This document shows positions 15,088-23,180 of a stretch of 28,568 nt of DNA, piece after piece. Origin of the DNA: JAZGHN01 sp964496725 (GTDB lineage Bacteria > Chloroflexota > Dehalococcoidia > Dehalococcoidales > E44-bin46); assembly GCA_964496725.1 (NCBI GenBank), contig CAZCAS010000005.1, positions 1 through 28,568 of the forward strand. Reading direction: 5' to 3'. The position numbers and the translations under genes were made by a program. Positions within the stretch are counted from its first letter, which is position 1. Every line of letters begins with the position of its first letter. The notes under the pieces were generated by a model, which made no database searches, was not told the origin of the DNA, and saw only the letters and a program-made list of their open reading frames with translations.

Positions 15088-16494
15088 ATGGAGATTAAGC
15101 TTGCATTTTTAGGAGCAGCAAAAACTGTTACCGGCTCGCGGTATTTCCTCGAGTGCAATGACACTCGACTCCTGATTGACTGCGGGCTCTTCCAGGAAAG
15201 GGAATACAGGGATAGAAACTGGTACCCCTTTCTTATCCCACCCGATACCATAGATGCAGTCCTGTTAACCCATGCGCACCTTGACCACAACGGGTTGTTA
15301 CCCAAGCTGGTTCGTGATGGCTTCCAAGGGAAAGTCTACTGTACTGGCGCCACCTCTGACATCTCTGAAATTATGCTACTTGATTCTGCCAAGATTCAAG
15401 AAGAAGACGCCGAATTCAAGCGCAAAAGGCACGAGCGCGAAGGGAGAAAGGCTCCCTTCCCCGAGATCCCGCTCTACACCTCTGAGGAAGCAAAGGATTG
15501 CTTATCTTTATTCACACCTGTGCAATACGGAGAGGCTATTCAAGTAGGCAACGGAATTGAGGCTAAATTCCACGATGCTGGTCATGTTTTCGGTTCATCG
15601 ATGATAAAGGTTTCGATTAACCAGGGTGCTCAAAAAAGAACAATACTATTCTCAGGAGATGTGGGCAGGTGGGACACCCCGATATTACGAAACCCCACCA
15701 TCTTCAGCGACGCCGACTATGTTATTGTAGAGTCCACATATGGCGACAGGATACATGAAAACATGAGGGAGAATGGCAATCTACTCGCTCAAGCAATTAA
15801 TTCGACCCTGGAAGCCGGGGGCAATATAGTTGTGCCAAGCTTCGCTCTCGAACGAGCCCAGGAAATACTCTACTACATGAATGAACTACTTATGGAAGGA
15901 CGCATACCACGATTGCCAGTCTTTCTTGACAGCCCAATGGCAGTAAGCATTACAAAGGTGTTTCAGCAGCACCCCAACCTATTTGACAGGGAGATGGCTG
16001 AACTGGTTCATAATGGTAACTCACCCTTTGACTTTCCCGGTTTACAGATGGTCAGGACAGTGGACGAGTCAAAGGCAATCAATGACATAGAAAGCGGCGC
16101 CATGATAATTGCTGGCTCAGGGATGTGTACCGGAGGGAGAATAAAACACCATCTGATTAAAAATATTGACAAGCCAGCTAATACCATACTTTTTGTAGGG
16201 TATCAGGCAGCGGGCACACTGGGCAGGGAAATCATTGAGGGGGCAGAGAAGGTAAGGATTTTAGGCAACTACTATCCCGTCCGAGCCAAAGTAGCCCAGA
16301 TACACGGCTTTTCTGCTCATGCCGATAGAGATGAACTTTTCAGATGGCTTTCCGGCTTAAAGAAGAACCCTGTAAGGACTTTTGTCACTCACGGGGAGGC
16401 TGAAGCATCCCAAAACTTTAGCATCTTCCTGCAGAAGAAAACAGGCTGGAACACATCAGTACCAGAGTATAGAGCAGAAGTTGTGTTGGAGTAA
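15088..16494 (+). CDS. Beta-CASP metallo-beta-lactamase-fold hydrolase (probable RNA nuclease)
   Basis: 468-aa protein of the CPSF/COG1236 type. The lactamase part has THAHLDHNG (H62, H64, D66, H67), HDAGHVFGS with the next metal histidine, and SGDVGRWD with the bridging aspartate. The inserted beta-CASP domain contains VPSFALERAQEIL and AGSGMCTGGR, and the end carries GFSAHADRDEL and FVTHGE, matching the late beta-CASP motifs. There is no KH domain, unlike the archaeal aCPSF proteins. The family cleaves RNA, as endonuclease or 5' exonuclease; the substrate here is unknown. It probably shares a transcript with the LOG-family gene 32 bp downstream. Confidence 0.92.
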   Translation: MEIKLAFLGAAKTVTGSRYFLECNDTRLLIDCGLFQEREYRDRNWYPFLIPPDTIDAVLLTHAHLDHNGLLPKLVRDGFQGKVYCTGATSDISEIMLLDSAKIQEEDAEFKRKRHEREGRKAPFPEIPLYTSEEAKDCLSLFTPVQYGEAIQVGNGIEAKFHDAGHVFGSSMIKVSINQGAQKRTILFSGDVGRWDTPILRNPTIFSDADYVIVESTYGDRIHENMRENGNLLAQAINSTLEAGGNIVVPSFALERAQEILYYMNELLMEGRIPRLPVFLDSPMAVSITKVFQQHPNLFDREMAELVHNGNSPFDFPGLQMVRTVDESKAINDIESGAMIIAGSGMCTGGRIKHHLIKNIDKPANTILFVGYQAAGTLGREIIEGAEKVRILGNYYPVRAKVAQIHGFSAHADRDELFRWLSGLKKNPVRTFVTHGEAEASQNFSIFLQKKTGWNTSVPEYRAEVVLE

Positions 16495-16526
16495 CAACAA
16501 AGGTCCATTGTATTTCGGAGGGTGAC

Positions 16527-17210
16527 ATGAAGTACGAATATGAAATAAATGAATTGGCTAAAGAAGAATCGTGGCGAATGTTCCGCATAATAGGCGAGCT
16601 GGTAGAAGGATTTGATGAACTTGCTGGCATAGAGCCGGCGGTTAGTATATATGGCTCAGCGCGGATAAGAGCTGGGGATGAGCTCTATGGGCAAACAGAG
16701 GAGATAGCACATCGCTTAGGTAAGATAGGCTTCTCAATCATAACAGGTGGCGGACCGGGTGTTATGGAAGCAGCCAACAAAGGTGCCCAAAAAGCAGGGG
16801 TCAAGTCAATTGGACTGAACATTAAGCTACCGGAGGAGCAAATCTGTAATCCTTATACTACACATTCAATAACATTCGATCACTTCTTTGTTCGCAAGAT
16901 TATGCTGGTGAAGTACGCCTCGGCATTTGTTATGATGCCCGGTGGATTAGGCACACTTGACGAAGTGACCGAGGTACTTACCCTGATGCAAACGCATAAG
17001 ATAAAACCCTTCCCTGTAGTATTGTTCGATAGCGACTACTGGAATGGATTCCTGGAGTGGTTAAGGAGTTGTGTCCTGGTCAGAGGTTTCATTTCTGAAA
17101 ATGACTTCGACCTGCTGGTAGTTCAAGACAATCCCGATGGGGTAGCGGAGGCTGTTCAGAGGTGGTATGAGAAGCAGGAGGTTATTGGCAGGAGAGCTCT
17201 ATATCAGTGA
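16527..17210 (+). CDS. LOG-family protein (TIGR00730; nucleotide 5'-monophosphate phosphoribohydrolase-like)
   Basis: 227-aa Rossmann-fold protein with the two defining motifs: GGGPGVMEAANKG at 74-86 and PGGLGTLDE at 138-146. Plant and bacterial relatives release free cytokinin bases from riboside monophosphates or hydrolyse AMP. Many database entries call them 'lysine decarboxylase', which is a known mislabel. A helical N-terminal extension (about 1-37) precedes the core. ATG 16527 follows GGAGGGTG by 3 nt, a strong if tight ribosome-binding site. It lies 32 bp after the beta-CASP gene, suggesting an operon, and converges on the GYD-domain gene. Confidence 0.9.
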   Translation: MKYEYEINELAKEESWRMFRIIGELVEGFDELAGIEPAVSIYGSARIRAGDELYGQTEEIAHRLGKIGFSIITGGGPGVMEAANKGAQKAGVKSIGLNIKLPEEQICNPYTTHSITFDHFFVRKIMLVKYASAFVMMPGGLGTLDEVTEVLTLMQTHKIKPFPVVLFDSDYWNGFLEWLRSCVLVRGFISENDFDLLVVQDNPDGVAEAVQRWYEKQEVIGRRALYQ

Positions 17211-17283
17211 AAGCTGCTAGACCTGCTAGATCTCACTGCTCCGCACCCGGGTGTAACCACATTAGATCACAATGAATAATCGG

Positions 17284-17577
17284 TTACGGCAGGTGAGCAA
17301 TGATTTTCTTGTATTCATCCTCACCGAAGGCACGAAGGGTTTCAGTACGCATGTTGCCTAGCGAATCAAGAGTGAGGGCAGCCTTGGCTATAGTTTCATA
17401 GTTGCGTGCTTCAACTATGAAGACCATATCATAGTGGCCCATTAATATATAAAAGTCTTTTACCTTTGCCCCCAAGTCATTAAAAATTTCCTTGGCTGTG
17501 TCAATAAAGCTAGGACTATCCTTAATGTTGCGTACGCCTGCCCCCGTAAGATTGAACAACATTATATAAGTAGACAT
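17284..17577 (-). CDS. GYD-domain small protein (ferredoxin-like alpha/beta)
   Basis: 97-aa protein matching the GYD family in length and in the core phrase FYILMGHYDMVFIVEA, where GHYD replaces the name-giving GRYD or GxYD. The start STYIMLFNLTGAGVRNIKDSP is also family-typical. The fold is a dimeric ferredoxin-like barrel similar to Lrp ligand-binding domains; no enzymatic role is established. ATG 17577 is preceded by GAGGAGA. It lies 42 bp downstream of the archaemetzincin gene and is probably read from the same promoter. Confidence 0.85.
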   Translation of the reverse strand: MSTYIMLFNLTGAGVRNIKDSPSFIDTAKEIFNDLGAKVKDFYILMGHYDMVFIVEARNYETIAKAALTLDSLGNMRTETLRAFGEDEYKKIIAHLP

Positions 17578-17619
17578 TGCTCTATCTCCTCTGTCATAAA
17601 ATTTCTAACCTATATATTT

Positions 17620-18129
17620 TCAGGGTAATCTTTTTTGGCAGTTAGGGCAAAAATCCCAGCTCTTGTGGTCTGTGTCTCCAAGGGTATCGGAAAAATGCAT
17701 TACGCAGGTGGCATCAGAGCAGTGCCCCAACCCATAGGTATGCCCTAACTCGTGAACCGCCTCCTTAACCGCCCTCCCCCAAAAGAGTTCCTCGTCTTTG
17801 GGCAAGCCATAGAACTCCTGCCTCAATCGTCGCAGAGAGATGAGGGCTCTTCTGCCTGCGGTATCCGCTATGCCAAAGGCGAAATTAAGGCCGGGAGAAA
17901 AAATATCAACGTCAGCCACTCCAAGAGTCCTGCTACCAGGGTCGGGTAGGGGAATGAGGGAGAGCAAAGCGGAGGCAAGATACTGGTCGCGGCTATGGTT
18001 GTAGACTTCCTCAGGCATAGTTATTTCATCACCCATCCGCGTCTCCTGGCCAAATACCTCTGCCAAAACCAGCCGCAAGGACTTCAGGATGGTCTCCTCT
18101 ACATTTTCTATCGGAGTGAGCGTTATCAC
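17620..18129 (-). CDS. amzA: Archaemetzincin-type zinc metalloprotease
   Basis: 169-aa cytosolic protease-like protein. The catalytic zinc motif is HELGHTYGLGHC at 126-137 (H126, E127, H130, H136), followed by the family's second zinc site: C137, C142, C161 and C164, with CxxxxCVM and FCPNC. The Met-turn methionine is M144. Length and motif order match bacterial and archaeal AmzA, a family common in archaea and patchy in bacteria. Activity and substrate are poorly known. It starts at GTG 18129 behind GGGGGTGGGAA and a TTGCTG-17-TAGAAT promoter, and leads a two-gene unit with the GYD-domain gene. Confidence 0.93.
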   Translation of the reverse strand: MITLTPIENVEETILKSLRLVLAEVFGQETRMGDEITMPEEVYNHSRDQYLASALLSLIPLPDPGSRTLGVADVDIFSPGLNFAFGIADTAGRRALISLRRLRQEFYGLPKDEELFWGRAVKEAVHELGHTYGLGHCSDATCVMHFSDTLGDTDHKSWDFCPNCQKRLP

Positions 18130-18147
18130 TTCCCACCCCCTAAGCCC

Positions 18148-18176
18148 ATTCTAGCCCAGAAACATGGTAACAGCAA
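18148..18176 (-). promoter_or_regulatory. Promoter of amzA and the GYD gene
   Basis: TTGCTG (18171-18176), 17 bp, TAGAAT (18148-18153) on the minus strand; start predicted near 18141, leaving about 11 nt with a G-rich ribosome-binding site before GTG 18129. Confidence 0.55.
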
Positions 18177-18217
18177 GTTCACCTGGGTGAAATCGCACGG
18201 GAACTGAGAACGATGGC

Positions 18218-18246
18218 TTGACTGTAAAAGTCGCAGACAATATAAT
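18218..18246 (+). promoter_or_regulatory. Strong promoter of the CAT-anticodon tRNA
   Basis: TTGACT (18218-18223), 17 bp, TATAAT (18241-18246). Start near 18253, about 38 nt before the tRNA. Confidence 0.75.
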
Positions 18247-18290
18247 TTATCCGATAAACAAGTTACCATTACCTGCCTTTTTCACCTTGC

Positions 18291-18362
18291 GGGCTCGTAG
18301 CTCAGTGGCAGAGCGGTCGGCTCATAACCGATTGGTCGTAGGTTCGAACCCTACCGAGCCCA
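18291..18362 (+). tRNA. tRNA with CAT anticodon (elongator Met, or Ile2 after lysidine modification)
   Basis: 72-nt cloverleaf with acceptor GGGCTCG/CGAGCCC, discriminator A, D-arm GCTCAGTGGCAGAGC, anticodon stem GTCGG/CCGAT with loop CTCATAA, and T-arm GTAGG TTCGAAC CCTAC. The G1-C72 pair and the absence of three G-C pairs in the anticodon stem argue against the initiator tRNA. Met and lysidine-modified Ile identities cannot be separated by eye. CCA is not encoded; a T-rich tract follows. Confidence 0.93.
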
Positions 18363-18494
18363 CTTTTATTTTCCCCAACAGGGTATCCTAGAATAATTGA
18401 CATAATATTTTGCCCATTTTCTCTTTGCTTTCTGGGGTAGCCGCCGCTCAGCCGACCGGTTATTATCTGGCAACGCAATAAGTAATAAAGGTTA

Positions 18495-18540
18495 AAGAAA
18501 AGACACAGACGGCATTTGTTACCAATCTATGTCTTTTCTT
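18495..18540 (-). terminator. Long hairpin downstream of the VOC gene, probable terminator or structured RNA
   Basis: Arms 18495-18509 and 18526-18540 enclose a 16-nt loop. Read on the minus strand all 15 positions pair, one as U-G; on the plus strand the same position is a C-A mismatch. The minus-strand 3' arm ends in CTTTTCTTT. This favours a structure in the transcript of the VOC gene, about 105 nt after its stop. The rest of 18363-18644 holds nothing else I can name. Confidence 0.5.
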
Positions 18541-18644
18541 GTTTTCTATTATGTTAGCAGGGAAGTGGCCATTTCAGGGTTTTAGCCTCGTTCTGCCTAT
18601 TTATTTCACATAACATATATAGTGCGACGCAAATTTATCTCTGC

Positions 18645-19094
18645 TCAGCTTTCCCCGAATTCCGCAACTATGCCCCCGGGCTTTAAATCAAAAATACACC
18701 AGCGTTTCCCTGCGTATATGCCACCGGCTATCATCTTCATACCTTTCTTTTTAAAACGCTCAACAGTTTCTTCCCAGTTAGGAAGGCTATAATAAAAGCT
18801 GAACAACCCTTCTCCTTTAGTTTTCAGGAAGTCAGCCCAGATGGTCTTTCCCTCTACCGGTTGGGTAAGCTGCAGAATTAATGACCCCAGCTTAGTAAAG
18901 GCAAAGTTCAACTTAAACGGCTCACCCACAAGCAGTTCATCCTTGGTTGGAGCATATTCATCTCTCTCCCATGGGCCGATACCCCATTTTGACGAAAGCA
19001 TCTCGATTGTCTTGTCTATATCCCTCACCACAACAATCACACTTTCGGGAGATGGTAGCTTAACATTAGCGATATCTTTTGAAGACTCCGACAT
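18645..19094 (-). CDS. VOC-superfamily (glyoxalase-like) protein
   Basis: 149-aa protein with the paired beta-alpha-beta-beta-beta layout of vicinal-oxygen-chelate proteins. The first module starts at SVIVVVRDIDKTIEML and includes KWGIGPWE; the second is near FYYSLPNWEETVERFKKKGMK and ends KPGGIVAEFGE, with a candidate metal glutamate. The usual first-strand metal histidine is not present (serine or valine at that place), so metal binding and catalysis are uncertain. Methylmalonyl-CoA-epimerase-like and antibiotic-binding relatives share the overall pattern. ATG 19094 follows GGAGGT by 7 nt, and a promoter with TATAAT lies upstream. It appears monocistronic. Confidence 0.82.
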   Translation of the reverse strand: MSESSKDIANVKLPSPESVIVVVRDIDKTIEMLSSKWGIGPWERDEYAPTKDELLVGEPFKLNFAFTKLGSLILQLTQPVEGKTIWADFLKTKGEGLFSFYYSLPNWEETVERFKKKGMKMIAGGIYAGKRWCIFDLKPGGIVAEFGES

Positions 19095-19128
19095 ACGTTC
19101 TACCTCCAGGCATTTTGTCAGTATATTT

Positions 19129-19158
19129 ATTATAGTTTCTTCCGAGCTGCTGCAGCAA
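19129..19158 (-). promoter_or_regulatory. Promoter of the VOC gene
   Basis: Perfect TATAAT (19129-19134) with a weak TTGCTG (19153-19158) at 18 bp on the minus strand; start near 19122. The rest of the gap up to hflX (19159-19377) shows only a small TACCTC/GAGGTA dyad at 19295-19308. Confidence 0.5.
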
Positions 19159-19377
19159 TAACAGCACCTTTGTCAAATGCTCTGGTTATTATGTAAAGTT
19201 ATTACCCAACCCTTTTACCGGATGTGTCTCGACAAAACATGCCCCGGCGGAAAGGGAAAAGAACAGCAAAAATACGGGGCCGATTTTTAAATACTACCTC
19301 CAGAGGTATAAAAACACTCGAAAGAATTTTTAGGGGCTTAAATTTCGATTACAGCGCGTCTTTTTTAGGGAGAGGTC

Positions 19378-20538
19378 TCAAACGGGTTTAGCCGTTTCGT
19401 CCAGGGTGCAACCGATTAACCGCAAAAGCCTGGTTAGCCCCCAACCCCTGACAGAAGAAATAAGCACCGTACTTTCATCCAAAGGAGCGCGTCCATCAGC
19501 AAGATAACCTACCGCTTCCTCCCCACCCCAATCCTTGTCGGCATCCAGCAGCAGGTCAATCTTATTCAGTGCCGTAATCCTCGGCTTATCCGCTATATTA
19601 AGGTCGGCAAGAATATCCTCCACTGTTTGACATTGCTCTGCGGCATTATGACAAGTCAAATCAACCACATGGACCAGCATGCTGGCTTCAGCCAACTCCT
19701 CAAGGGTTGCCCGGAACGCAGTTACAATAGCGGGCGGCAATTTTCTGATAAAGCCAACGGTGTCGGTTATTAACACTGTCCTGTTATCGGAAAGAGCCAG
19801 TCGCCTGGTAGTCGGATCCAAAGTGGCAAAGAGTTTGCCCTCCACAAACACATCAGCCCGACTCAGAGCATTGAGCAAGGTGCTTTTACCAGCATTGGTA
19901 TAACCTACTAAGGCTACTACCGGAATATTGCTTTTCCTGCGCTGCTGGCGATAGAGGGCACGATGTTTCCTTATCTCTTCAAGCCGCGCTTTCAAGCGAT
20001 GTATCTTCTGGTTGATAAGTCGCTTGTCAGTCTCAAGCTGTGACTCTCCGGGGCCCCGTGTGCCGATGCCACCACCCAGCCTCTCCAAGTGACTCCACTG
20101 ACCAGCAAGGCGAGGCAAAAGGTATTGGTGCTGAGCCAGCTCTACCTGTAACTGCCCCTCACGGGTTCTGGCCCGCCTAGCAAAGATATCCAGAATCAAA
20201 GCGGAACGGTCAATTACCTTTACCTGTAGAATGCTCTCCAGATTTCGCTGCTGGAGCGGTGAGAGCTCATCATCAAAAATCACCACATTATAGCTGGTGC
20301 TATCCTTCAGGGCTAATAATTCGTCCAGCTTGCCTCTGCCCAGATAATGTGTTTTTGAAGGTGCATATAACCGCTGACTGAGTTTTCCGGCTACCTCAAC
20401 CCCGGCTGTGCCGGCTAATTGAGCCAGCTCCTCTAATGAATCCTCCACCTGCCATCTATCGGTGCCCCCTTTGGCCGCTACCGCCACTAGAAACGCCCTC
20501 TCCGGAGGCGTTCGGGTAACAACTGTCCTTCCCGTAAT
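19378..20538 (-). CDS. hflX: Ribosome-associated GTPase HflX, apparently starting at an ATT codon
   Basis: GTPase that splits stalled or stressed ribosomes. It has the N-terminal nucleotide-binding-like domain (HYLGRGKLDEL, VVIFDDELSPLQQRNLE), the linker with LDIFARRARTREGQLQVELAQ and GGGIGTRGPGESQLE, then the G domain: P-loop GYTNAGKST, switch region FATLDPTTR, DTVGF and NKID. The first ordinary start is GTG 20487, but the frame stays open 17 codons further and encodes PPERAFLV just before it, matching the usual HflX N-terminus. Between the in-frame TAA at 20554-20556 and GTG 20487 no ATG, GTG or TTG exists; AGGAGG stands 6 nt before ATT 20536-20538, chosen here. The gene follows dapL by 20 nt. 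GTG 20487 with GAGAGGG upstream remains possible. Confidence 0.9.
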   Translation of the reverse strand: MTGRTVVTRTPPERAFLVAVAAKGGTDRWQVEDSLEELAQLAGTAGVEVAGKLSQRLYAPSKTHYLGRGKLDELLALKDSTSYNVVIFDDELSPLQQRNLESILQVKVIDRSALILDIFARRARTREGQLQVELAQHQYLLPRLAGQWSHLERLGGGIGTRGPGESQLETDKRLINQKIHRLKARLEEIRKHRALYRQQRRKSNIPVVALVGYTNAGKSTLLNALSRADVFVEGKLFATLDPTTRRLALSDNRTVLITDTVGFIRKLPPAIVTAFRATLEELAEASMLVHVVDLTCHNAAEQCQTVEDILADLNIADKPRITALNKIDLLLDADKDWGGEEAVGYLADGRAPLDESTVLISSVRGWGLTRLLRLIGCTLDETAKPV

Positions 20539-20558
20539 AATAACCCTCCTACCTTATG

Positions 20559-21761
20559 TCAAGTTGACTCCCGTCTCCTCGACTTAAGCCCCACTTTTTT
20601 ACGGTCGCGCCACTCACTCAGCCGCGACAATGCCTTAACCAGCACCGCATCCGGGATGGTTAAGGCTAATCGCACATACCCTTCACCACCCTTACCGTAA
20701 CCTACTCCAGGGGTTACTACCACTCCAACCTGCCCCAACAGGTCGTTAGCAAATTCCACAGAAGTATATCCTTCGGGGACTTTAGCCCAGACATAAAGTC
20801 CCGCCTTAGGCGCTCTAGCGCTAAGCCCCATCCTGTTCAACTTATCAACCACTATATCACGGCGCTTCTGATAGATATCATTATGCTTCTGAATGCAATC
20901 CTGGGGTCCGGTCAAAGCCTCAGTAGCAGCGTATTGAATTGCCTGGGGAATCCCCGAATCCAGATTAGACTTAACCCTTCTCAGGGCATCTACCATGGTG
21001 GCGTTACCCACCATCATCCCTACCCGCCAGCCGGTCATGTTGTAGCTCTTGGATAGAGAGTGAAACTCCACGCCCACTTCCTTAGCCCCATCTGCCTGCA
21101 TAAAGCTAACCGGGCGGTAACCATCGTAGGCAACTTCCGTATATGGCCCATCATGGCAGACAGCCAGATTATGCTGGCCAGCAAATTTAACCACCTTATT
21201 GAAAAAGCCAAGGTCAGCCACAGCACCGGTGGGGTTATTAGGATAATTTATCCACAACAGTTTAGCTTGTTTGAGGATATGGGCCGGAATAGCACCCAAG
21301 TCAGGGAGAAAATTATTCTCCGCGGTAAGCGGCATATAATAAGGCCTGCCACCAGCTAGAATAGTACCCATGGCATAAGGTGGATAGGATGGATCTGGCA
21401 CCAGAGCAATATCCCCAGTATCAGTAAAACATAAGGGAATATGAGCAATGCCCTCCTTAGCACCGATGAGAGGCAATACCTCTTTATCAGCATCAAGAGA
21501 AACGCCAAATCGCTTCTTATACCATTCGGCTATAGCCTGACGCAATTGCAGTAGTCCCGCGGTCTCCGGGTAGCGATGATTAGGCGGGTCTTGTGCCGCC
21601 TGACACAGCCTCTCAATTATGTTGGGGGGAGTAGCCATATCGGGATCACCAATGGCAAAGCTAAAGACCTCCTCACCCTTAGCCGTTTTCTCCTCAATCT
21701 TCCGAGTAATCTCCACAAAAAGGTAAGGTGGCAGCTTTTCTATTCGCCTGGCTAATCTCAT
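20559..21761 (-). CDS. dapL: LL-diaminopimelate aminotransferase
   Basis: PLP-dependent class I/II aminotransferase of 400 aa that would convert tetrahydrodipicolinate to LL-diaminopimelate in one step, for lysine and peptidoglycan. Visible landmarks are FAIGDPDMATPP, the pyridine-contact region PDPSYPPY, NYPNNPTG at 172-179, the PLP lysine K238 in SLSKSYNMTGWR, and a late arginine in GGEGYVRLALT. The adjacent dapF, whose product uses LL-DAP, supports the DapL assignment over a generic aspartate aminotransferase. ATG 21761 is preceded by GAGGTG; the gene is 4 nt downstream of dapF and 20 nt upstream of the likely hflX start. Confidence 0.88.
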   Translation of the reverse strand: MRLARRIEKLPPYLFVEITRKIEEKTAKGEEVFSFAIGDPDMATPPNIIERLCQAAQDPPNHRYPETAGLLQLRQAIAEWYKKRFGVSLDADKEVLPLIGAKEGIAHIPLCFTDTGDIALVPDPSYPPYAMGTILAGGRPYYMPLTAENNFLPDLGAIPAHILKQAKLLWINYPNNPTGAVADLGFFNKVVKFAGQHNLAVCHDGPYTEVAYDGYRPVSFMQADGAKEVGVEFHSLSKSYNMTGWRVGMMVGNATMVDALRRVKSNLDSGIPQAIQYAATEALTGPQDCIQKHNDIYQKRRDIVVDKLNRMGLSARAPKAGLYVWAKVPEGYTSVEFANDLLGQVGVVVTPGVGYGKGGEGYVRLALTIPDAVLVKALSRLSEWRDRKKVGLKSRRREST

Positions 21762-21765
21762 TTAT

Positions 21766-22632
21766 CTACACCTCGCTTAACCATTCTCCACGGAATACTA
21801 TTGTGGCAGGAGCACTAATGAATACCTCCCCCACCCCATCCCACTTGACCTCCAGCACGCCTCCGGCTAGTTTTATCTCTACTTCATTATCAATATAGCC
21901 GTGCAGTTGGGCGGCAACAGCCATAGCACAAGCACCAGTGCCACAAGCCATGGTCTCTCCTGCCCCTCTCTCCCAAACACGAGCCTCTATTCGCCGTCGG
22001 CTCACCACGTTGACTACCTCAAAATTTATCCGATTTGGAAATATGGATAGATGCTCAACCTTTGGCCCAATCTCCAACAAAGGGAAATCAGATACCGGCT
22101 GCTGATAAAAGTAAACAGCGTGGGGATTTCCCATAGAGACCAAGTTCAGAGGCAGCTCTCTGCCCGCTACAGTAACCGTACAGCTCAGCATTGACTTTAT
22201 GTCAACTAATCCTCCGCCACCCTCCTCTACTACCACCGGAATGTCTTCAGCCACAAACCTCGGCGCCCCCATACTGACCTGAATCTTAGCTAGCTTACCC
22301 TTTACCCTACAAATCCTGGCTCTCCTTATGCCAGCCATTGTTTCTACCAATATTTCCTGGGCTTCGCTGTTTACCAGCCCTCTATTTACCACATATTCAA
22401 CCAGGCACCTCAAGCCATTGCCACAGGCTTCAGCCTCGGAGCCGTCAGGGTTAAATATGCGCATCCGGAAATCAGCGTTATCCGAGGACAACAGCAGCAA
22501 TAAGCCATCGGCGCCAACGCCAAAGTGGTGGTCACATATAGCCACCGCTACCTTAGGCCAGTTGCGCCGGGTATCATCGGTCTCCACCAGGACAAAATCA
22601 TTGCCGACACTCTGCAGTTTGGTAAATTCCAT
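21766..22632 (-). CDS. dapF: Diaminopimelate epimerase
   Basis: Cofactor-independent epimerase converting LL- to meso-diaminopimelate, 288 aa, a normal length. The start MEFTKLQSVGNDFV, the first active-site cysteine C70 in EACGNGLRC, the substrate loop MGNPHAV (167-173) and the second cysteine C230 in GETMACGTGA are all present. It is the first gene of a dapF-dapL-hflX operon. ATG 22632 has no ribosome-binding site, but the predicted promoter places the transcript start about 6 nt before it, so it may be translated from a nearly leaderless message. Confidence 0.96.
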   Translation of the reverse strand: MEFTKLQSVGNDFVLVETDDTRRNWPKVAVAICDHHFGVGADGLLLLLSSDNADFRMRIFNPDGSEAEACGNGLRCLVEYVVNRGLVNSEAQEILVETMAGIRRARICRVKGKLAKIQVSMGAPRFVAEDIPVVVEEGGGGLVDIKSMLSCTVTVAGRELPLNLVSMGNPHAVYFYQQPVSDFPLLEIGPKVEHLSIFPNRINFEVVNVVSRRRIEARVWERGAGETMACGTGACAMAVAAQLHGYIDNEVEIKLAGGVLEVKWDGVGEVFISAPATIVFRGEWLSEV

Positions 22633-22644
22633 AGTTTATGACCA

Positions 22645-22672
22645 AATATATCTTGCTATCTAGTTGCAACAA
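22645..22672 (-). promoter_or_regulatory. Candidate promoter of dapF-dapL-hflX
   Basis: TTGTTG (22667-22672), 16 bp, TATATT (22645-22650) on the minus strand; start near 22638. The -35 is weak. Between here and 22842 only a small CCAAG/CTTGG hairpin (near 22820-22835) was noticed. Confidence 0.4.
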
Positions 22673-22842
22673 ACCTGTAAATGAATAATAGCCTAGAACA
22701 GAAGGTTAATTCAAGGGTCAAATATTGCTAGGATTAGCTATAAATAGCAGCCTGTAAGATAGATGTCTCCCACTGCTGACAGGATTACCAAACACATCCA
22801 GAACAGCCTACCAGGCAAACCAAGCTCAATCTTGGGGGAGCC

Positions 22843-23115
22843 TCAGCCGACAATGTCAGACAGTAAATGGCTGACAAGCTTGTCCTTTTTAGTAGGGTGA
22901 CGCAATGACTTCTTGCGGTTAACTTGGTATCGATTCTGCCTCCCCACCTTTTCCTTTGTTATATACCCTCCCAAATTTAAATCAGCCACAATCCTCTGGA
23001 CAGAGCGCTCAGCTATACCTAACTCGGCTGCTATTTCCCGAGTTGTATCATGAGGCTTCTCGGCTATGAAAAGAAGAACAAGGCCATGATTGCTGAGCAA
23101 AGCCCACTCTGGCAT
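22843..23115 (-). CDS. Small winged-helix transcriptional regulator
   Basis: 90-aa DNA-binding protein. The N-terminal part ALLSNHGLVLLFIAEKP leads into a helix-turn-helix (TTREIAAELGIAERSVQRIVADL, about 24-46) and a wing (LNLGGYITKEKVGRQNRYQVNR), followed by a basic tail. The pattern resembles MarR/IclR-type single-domain regulators. GGAGAG precedes ATG 23115. It is divergent from the small gene at 23273, and the AT-rich space between them holds two 17-bp repeats that could be its operator, so autoregulation is likely but inferred. Confidence 0.85.
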   Translation of the reverse strand: MPEWALLSNHGLVLLFIAEKPHDTTREIAAELGIAERSVQRIVADLNLGGYITKEKVGRQNRYQVNRKKSLRHPTKKDKLVSHLLSDIVG

Positions 23116-23131
23116 AATCTCTCCAAAACTA

Positions 23132-23160
23132 TTGTTTTTACGACATAAATATCATATAAT
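23132..23160 (+). promoter_or_regulatory. Candidate plus-strand promoter of the 23273 gene
   Basis: TTGTTT (23132-23137), 17 bp, perfect TATAAT (23155-23160). Repeat copy 1 fills its spacer and repeat copy 2 lies at the predicted start near 23167, giving a leader of about 105 nt. Confidence 0.5.
23139..23155 (+). repeat. Operator-like direct repeat, copy 1
   Basis: TACGACATAAATATCAT; 14 of 17 positions match copy 2 at 23164-23180, with a 25-bp period. Confidence 0.6.
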
Positions 23161-23163
23161 ATG

Positions 23164-23180
23164 TACGACAAAGATGTCAT
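23164..23180 (+). repeat. Operator-like direct repeat, copy 2
   Basis: TACGACAAAGATGTCAT, containing the dyad GACA-AAGA-TGTC. Together with copy 1 it is well placed for a dimeric regulator to block the promoter. Confidence 0.6.

Noticed and set aside
19290..19310. TACCTC-CA-GAGGTA dyad as hflX terminator
   Set aside because: A 2-nt loop and 6-bp stem about 70 nt past the stop, without a clear U-tract; not convincing.
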